This document shows, piece by piece, positions 58,801-64,000 of a stretch of DNA of 64,000 nucleotides. The stretch comes from Brasenia schreberi (lineage: Eukaryota > Streptophyta > Magnoliopsida > Nymphaeales > Cabombaceae): NCBI GenBank assembly GCA_036023115.1, contig JAYKKT010000073.1:18647001-18711000 (forward strand). Direction: 5' to 3'. The position numbers were made by a program, and so were the translations under genes. Position 1 is the first letter of the stretch. Every line of letters starts with the position of its first letter. The notes under the pieces are model-generated. The model saw only the letters and a program-made list of their open reading frames with translations. It was not told the DNA's origin and searched no databases.

Positions 58801-61436
58801 TTTAGAAGCCCCCATGGTTTGAATAAACACCAGTGTTGGTGTTGTCATAGCAGAGCGAAAAAAACAAGTGGTTTATCTTGGGATGACATGGGATACTTAC
58901 TAATACAACAACAAAACTAAGTCTTTTCCCATACTAGATGAGGTGGGATACTTAATAATACATAAAAGAAAGAGTGAAAGAAACTAAGTGAAGATTGCAA
59001 AGATTCTTCACCTATTGGAAGGATGGGGACCTTCATAATACTGAGTTTCACACTATATTTTCAATCCCAAAAAGAGACAGTGTACCCCACTTTATCATGA
59101 GAACAATTTATGGACATATATCACTTAAATGTTCCGCAGCTGAAGTAAGTCTAGACACCAGAACATAACTTTAAAGTTGCAAAGGTATCTAATTCTCATG
59201 GGTCTGATAACTCTGGTTGCTGTTGTAAACTTTGATCATCCTTGTTATTTTTGATTTGGACTTCATCTTGTCATTCTGTAGATATGGTCACACTGTTTTT
59301 ATGATATTTGTTGTATGGTTCTGTCATCATTTGCTCACATTACCACTTTCCTTTTCAATTACTCGTAATGTACTGTTTATGAACAAATCTTGCAGATCAA
59401 TGGTAGAGACTGTGGAGTGACAAGAAATACCGACAATGAAACCCTGTACCTCCGCAACATAAGCAAAACATGGACTTCTGCTGATGTAGGTTAAATTCTT
59501 TTTCCTTACATTTGTTTGCTCAAGCTTTTCTGCTTGATCCATCTATTATGGTATACATCTGCGTGCCCGGATGTTTTTGTTTTATTTTACCCTCCTTCTA
59601 TATTCTGAGGGTCATGCATATCATTTTCATGATCACATTATTTGGTTATATGAGTTGCTCTTCTTTTCCTCCAGTTAATGGAGCAACTCCAGTCTTACAA
59701 AATAGAGAACCTTGTTGATGCTCATTTAATTGATGATCCTGATAATAAAGGAAAGAATAGGGGCTATGCATTTTTGGAGTTCTCTACTCATATGGATGCT
59801 GTGACTGCATGCACTAAATTGCAAAAAAGAGGGGTTTACTTTGGGACTGATTCGCCTGCTGAAGTTGCCTTTGCAAAATCTGCTGTTCAGCCAGATGAGG
59901 AAATTATGGCTCAGGTATCAGTTGTCAATTGTTAGCTGTTGCTTGCTATCTCATTCAGGTGGTTTTCGATATGCGCTATAAACAATTGAACATGATGTTG
60001 TATGCTGCTGCTCTGATTTTTTATAGTGCTTCAAACCTGCCATCCTTGTAACTTGTAAGTCTGTGACTTGTACTCCCGGTTTGGCACACCATGTTTTGAT
60101 GTTACAGGTGAAATCTGTATTCTTGGATGGTTTGTCTTCCAGCTGGGATGAGGAGTATATTAAGGAGCAACTCAAAAAGTATGGTGAAATTGAAAAGGTT
60201 GAACTTGCTCGTGATATGGTCACTGCCAAGCGTAAAGACTTTGCTTTTGTCAATTTTACAACTCGAGAAGCAGCACTTGCATGTATAGATGGGGTCAACA
60301 AGGATGGTATTGGCAGCGATGGTGAAAATGTAGGGTGCTTACTAATCCAGTGTTGGTTACACTTTTTGCTTCTTCCTGAATTTGCCTCCTTTGTTCTGTT
60401 AACAACTTTTTTTCTTGGCAGATGATGGTGAAGGCATCTCTAAGGAAGCCACTGCAGAAAAAACCACCGGCCAAAGGTGGTTGGAGGGGATTCAGCAGAA
60501 ATTATGAAATGCCAAAAAAGAGCTACACGCCATTTAGGGCAACCGGGTACAGTGGCAGTGGACGTGCTAACTACTCCAAGGGGGAGAAAGGGTACAGAAA
60601 AGATTTGCCTCCTCCATCTTCAGGAAGGTCTAGTGCATGGCATGCGAGAGACTTTGAGAGAAGGGCGCCATGTACGTTTTCTTTCTTGTGAGAACTTATT
60701 TTTCTTTTTCCATGTTACTTGACGCTTTCTGTTCAATGACGGATAATGTATGCTGAATTGTCTATAGCGTACTCCTATGGGGGTAGATCCAGAGCCAGAT
60801 ATGTGGAAGACCAACCATACGTGTCAGGTCATCGTGAAGAATATCCTGCCTCTTATTCTGGTTATTCTTCTCAGAGGCGCTACTCTGGAGATGCATATGG
60901 TCCTCAATATGAACACTATCCGGCTAGCGTGCCAATAGGTCAAGAATATCTTCCCATTTCAGGATCGAAGAGGCCATATTCTGGCACTGTAAGTTTTTCG
61001 GACAAAAGCGTATTAGCTGTTTATATGCATACATGCCGGAATCCCTAAGGCTTTCTTCTGTTTAGGAGGATGATATGTTATATGCAAGGCATATTAGGAG
61101 CCGTACAGATTTGGCCATCGAAGCTGTTCAGCCTCAGGGGAGCTCTACATATGACTCATACCCAAGGTGTGCCCTTGTCTGCTCTGCCACTATCAGTCAT
61201 GGCATAAACCAAGTGGATGTTGTTCTTGCATGTGTGGAAAAAGTAGCTTTAATTGTGAACGACTTGAAACTTCTCAGCATTTGCTAACAATTCTTTCTCA
61301 ACACCTTTACTGTTTCTAAATATGTGAAAAACTTGTCAGGGCTGTTCCCCAAGTCCGTCAAGGTTATGGAAATGCAAATCAGAGTTTTGGAAGTCAGTAC
61401 TTGTCCGGAAGTAGCAGCTCCAGATCATACTACTGA
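52863..61436 (+). CDS. hnRNP-Q/LIF2-like RNA-binding protein with three RRMs
   Basis: Nuclear RNA-binding protein of the plant hnRNP-Q (SYNCRIP-like, LIF2) group. Exons: 52863-53334, 53422-54206, 59396-59485, 59675-59914, 60108-60329, 60422-60671, 60768-60988, 61066-61166, 61340-61436; all GT-AG, phases agree, 2478 nt, 825 residues. Residues 1-157 are a basic/acidic low-complexity start with a duplicated 69-residue unit. Exon 2 has an acidic region with eight [12 protein letters not shown] hexapeptides, then RRM1 ([20 protein letters not shown]). RRM2 spans exons 3-4 ([25 protein letters not shown]). RRM3 is in exon 5 ([27 protein letters not shown]). Exons 6-9 give an RGG-poor Gly/Tyr/Ser/Arg tail ending SSSSRSYY. 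The 5189-bp intron 2 contains a 3.2-kb sense LINE and a LINE tail. No lesion was found. Confidence 0.92.
53637..53785 (+). repeat. 18-bp coding minisatellite, about eight units
   Basis: GAAGAACTAGGTGAGGAA-type units repeat in frame. GAG (Glu) alternates with GCG (Ala) at one position in a non-random order, giving the acidic EELG(E/A)E run of the RNA-binding protein. Confidence 0.95.
55533..55548. repeat. Target-site duplication, left copy (LINE copy 2)
   Basis: TGGAGTTGCATGAGTT, repeated exactly at 58746-58761. Confidence 0.93.
55549..56591 (+). pseudogene. APE-type endonuclease region of LINE copy 2
   Basis: Open for over 340 residues; the frame starts just outside the element at 55542. 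It has the endonuclease landmarks: [21 protein letters not shown] (metal-binding Glu), [14 protein letters not shown] (Asp/Asn), SQTQIDYFI (Asp) and [10 protein letters not shown] (His). This enzyme nicks the target DNA to prime reverse transcription. It is cut from the RT by the TAA at 56589, where copy 1 has CAA. Confidence 0.85.
57111..58718 (+). pseudogene. Reverse transcriptase region of LINE copy 2
   Basis: The 535-residue open part of the polyprotein starts inside the linker ([13 protein letters not shown]). It has RT blocks in order: [71 protein letters not shown] (first catalytic Asp), [26 protein letters not shown] (catalytic FADD, about 57945-57956), [23 protein letters not shown], and the RTE C-terminal [13 protein letters not shown]. 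The core residues are intact, but the frame is separated from the endonuclease by stops, so it is classed as a pseudogene. Confidence 0.88.
58746..58761. repeat. Target-site duplication, right copy (LINE copy 2)
   Basis: Exact repeat of 55533-55548 directly after the GTT tail. Confidence 0.93.
58890..58960 (-). mobile_element. 39-bp RTE LINE tail with 16-bp TSD
   Basis: The insert 58906-58944 is the reverse complement of the LINE end (CAACAACAAAACTAAG, TCTTTTCCCATACTAG). It is flanked by GGGATACTTACTAATA (58890-58905) and GGGATACTTAATAATA (58945-58960), one mismatch. It lies in the same intron as copy 2 but in the opposite orientation, so it is a separate event. Confidence 0.9.
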
Positions 61437-62237
61437 AATTTGAGGTTGGTTAAACCCTTTTCATTTGTCACTCTGTTCTATTTTGCCTTTATATCGTCAT
61501 TCCATAGATAAAATTTATATGGCTGGATATGTTGTGCAATATCGAAGATAGTTCAGGTGGAAATCCTATTGTTGGTTCTCTTACCGTTGTAGGAAGTTCT
61601 ATAGTTACAAGCTCCCGCGTTCAGCTGGCCATCTCTTATTTTGGTTAAACAGTACAGTCTTATGCACAGGAGTGTGCTTTCTTAGGATATCGATAGATTC
61701 TCTTGTGCTTTCTTAGGATGTTCTCGTTGATAGATCGTCTCTTTGGTTACAAATAACTCTATCTTCATCTGAATCATCTCCACTTTCTTTTGGTCTTTTG
61801 TGCAATTCACATCGAACCCAACTAAAGTGTGTTATTTTTGACAAAGATGAGGGACTTCGGTTTCTTTCCTATTGGTATTTGAAGTCGTCTGTCTCTACCA
61901 CCACCATCACATCTGCCACTAAGGTATGTTGGATGGGATGCAGCTTTGGATACCAGTTTGCAGAAAGTGCAAAGAATACGATCACTGGGAATTTAACACT
62001 GTTGCCACTATAGGATCTTGTCATTCACCGCCTTGTACACCATGCCAGCTGAGCAGCATGGGCACCGTGCTCTTACCCTGCACCCATCCTACGTCACCTT
62101 CCATTGCCTTCAGATTTTGTTTCTACGTAAAGGCTAACTGGTTGGCCTTCTTGCCTCATGTTGGTGTGCAAGTCGATTACCGCCTATTTGGTATGCTCTC
62201 AAATAGCTTTATACCTGAACAATGCTCTCAAATCACC
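61437..62237. other. 3' UTR and spacer
   Basis: Likely 3' UTR of the RNA-binding protein gene, then unassigned DNA. A short repeat TGCTCTCAAAT occurs at about 62192 and 62223, just before the LINE fragment. Confidence 0.45.
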
Positions 62238-63106
62238 TTATTTATAATGGTGATTGATGAGTTAACAAAACATATTCAAGATGAAGTGCCTTGGTGTATG
62301 TTATTTGCAGATGACATTGTGGTTAGTAGAAGATTCTAAGGAAAAAGTTAATAGAAAATTGGAACTATGGAGAGAAACATTAGAAAGCAAAGGCCTCCGA
62401 CTTAGTAGAACAAAGACAGAATATATGGAATGTAAGTTTGATCATTTGGTTACCTCAGAGGACATAGAAATTAAAATTGACACACATTGCATCACCCAAA
62501 AGGAAAGTTTTAAATACCTAGGATCAATTTTTGAGAGTGATGGAAGAATTGATGGAGATGTTACGCATAGAATTAATGCTGGTTGGTTAAAATGGAGAGG
62601 AGCATAAGGTATTCTTTGTGATAAAAAGATACCATTAAAGTTAAAAGGTAAATATTATAGAGCATCAATTAGGCCTGCCATGTTTTATGGTTCTGAGTGA
62701 TGGGCAGTTAATCATGAACATGTACAAAAGATGTCTGTGACAGAAATGAAGATGTTGAGATGGATGAGTGGTCATACAAGAAAAGACCGTATACATAATG
62801 AGGTTATTAGAAACAAATTAGGAGTGACACCAATAGAGGATAAAATGAGAGAATATCGTTTAAGATGGTTTGGACATATAGAAAGAAGATCAGAAGAAGA
62901 ACCTCTAAGAAGGTATGAGAAACTAAATTTGAAAAGTATTAAAAGAGGTAGAGGCCGACCACAAAAGTGTTGGAAAGAAACAATAAAGAATGATCTAGCT
63001 TATTGTGAGTTAACTGCTAACATGGCACATGATAGAGCTATGTGGAAACAAAGAATCCATGTAGCCGACCCCGTTTAGTATGAGAAAGGTTTAGTTGTTG
63101 TTGTTG
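62238..63106 (+). mobile_element. RTE-type LINE copy 3, 5'-truncated
   Basis: It starts inside the reverse transcriptase ([18 protein letters not shown]), keeps CMLFADDIV, then shifts frame at about 62322 where extra bases appear, and later has a TAA near 62605 and a TGA near 62698. The C-terminal [13 protein letters not shown] and the GTT-repeat end are present. It is about 870 bp. No clean target-site duplication was found around it. Confidence 0.92.
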
Positions 63107-64000
63107 TGTATATGAACAGTAGACGTTGCTTCAAGTAATTACTAGATATTGTTTCTCTATGTGCATGACTAGTTCTTCAGAACCTTAAATTCAACGAAGT
63201 ATTCCATGTTGGCACAATACAAAATGGACTTGGGGCTTCTAGTATCCACAACAGTAACTTTTTTATCTTTAGAGGAAATGCTACCGTTTTGAAATGTAGC
63301 AGTTGCTTGAGTGCTATTGGATTTAACGAGATGTTGGCACAATCCTCATGTGAAGATTTTCTACTTGTACCTGTTGGATTTAACGTGCATTAATGACATT
63401 TAATTCATGTTGGTATTTCTAAATATTTAAATGATATATATGAAAGTCTTAAAGTGTAAAAAGTCGCATGCGAGGGACTTGTGCAAGTTTAGTCCATATC
63501 GAAAAAAAATGACAAACCCACGTCCTTTTATATAGTTGGGTAGCTCATGAATCTTAGTTTAAAGAACTTGGTAAGGATATACCATACCACACACACGCGT
63601 GTCGGGCCGGACTTGGACTTGGGTTTGAGTTTGTGAATTGTCTTCGGTGTATCCTTTTGTACGAAATTCTTTTGATCTAACGATCAAGCGTGCACGTGAA
63701 AACGGTATAAACAAAAAAATTTGGTCTTCTATCGACTTAAAACTTTGCTTCCAAAAACTATTCGTGAGCGTGTCAATAAGTTTACTCAAACTTGCAAAGA
63801 GATTTTCTAACTATTCGATAATTGTGGACAAGCAGATTCTAATCACCGTAGGCCTTCTTGAATCGACGTTGAAGAGTCAACCTAAACGGTTAGAAATAGC
63901 GATTTATGGTATAAGATTTTCTTAAAACAATTTTCATCCAAAACAACTTTTCTAAAATAAGCATTTCGTTCTCTTGGCCAAACTAGTTTATGTTCCGTAA
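63107..64000. other. No gene recognised; possible LTR sequence
   Basis: The stretch from about 63480 loosely resembles the area near 9980-10060 (TCATGAATCTTAGTTTAAAG against TGATGAATCTTATTTCAAAG, and AATTGTCTTCGGTG against AATTGTCTTCAGTT). This suggests part of a related copia LTR running off the window. It is weak evidence. Confidence 0.3.

Noticed and set aside
62238..63106. LINE copy 3 target-site duplication
   Set aside because: TATACCTGAACA on the left and TATATGAACA on the right are similar but not convincing, and they are offset from the element edge.

Overview
This window reads as nuclear DNA of a flowering plant. The evidence is GT-AG split genes from plant families (MYB-CC regulator, plastid beta-carotene hydroxylase, a rhodanese-like protein of the plastid type, CYP84-like P450, plant PPR protein), AT- and CT-rich microsatellites, and copia, hAT and RTE-type LINE remnants. 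The sequence does not fix the species. All exon models were worked out by hand from reading frame, splice-site phase and remembered family motifs.

Layout. 1-2.2 kb: LINE tail, microsatellites and small repeats. 2.3-4.0 kb: broken class-V aminotransferase. 5.5-6.4 kb (-): CYP84/F5H-like P450 that keeps a reading frame but lacks its middle. 6.7-9.2 kb: decayed Ty1/copia. 11.0-17.3 kb (-): seven-exon MYB-CC (PHR1-like) gene whose last intron holds a full-length RTE LINE with a perfect 17-bp target-site duplication (TSD). 17.4-22.9 kb: mostly non-coding, with a 300-bp tandem duplication just upstream of the MYB-CC gene. 22.9-23.4 kb: RBM18-like pseudogene, then a small unrecognised ORF. 24.5-26.3 kb: LTR-like non-coding DNA. 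27.1-28.3 kb: PPR pseudogene. 28.8-31.1 kb: decayed hAT transposase plus an inverted piece of it. 32.6-35.3 kb (-): intact seven-exon beta-carotene hydroxylase. 35.5-41.5 kb: repeats, microsatellites and a near-palindromic hairpin. 41.5-42.6 kb (-): last three exons of a rhodanese-like gene. 43-47.5 kb: repeats. 47.6-50.8 kb: eight-exon molybdate-anion transporter (MFS) gene with a stop and a frameshift in exon 5. 52.9-61.4 kb: nine-exon hnRNP-Q/LIF2-like RNA-binding protein gene, frame open throughout, with a 5.2-kb intron holding a second, better preserved RTE LINE. 62.2-63.1 kb: a third, 5'-truncated LINE copy.

Three genes appear structurally complete: MYB-CC, beta-carotene hydroxylase and hnRNP-Q-like. 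The MFS and rhodanese genes look like recent casualties. Four others (aminotransferase, P450, RBM18, PPR) are old pseudogenes, each missing an internal block. The genes act in unrelated processes (phosphate-type regulation, xanthophyll synthesis, molybdate transport, RNA binding), so there is no operon-like or pathway cluster. The most unusual signal is the RTE LINE family: besides large copies it has left three insertions only 39-50 bp long, each just the 3' tail and each flanked by its own target-site duplication.
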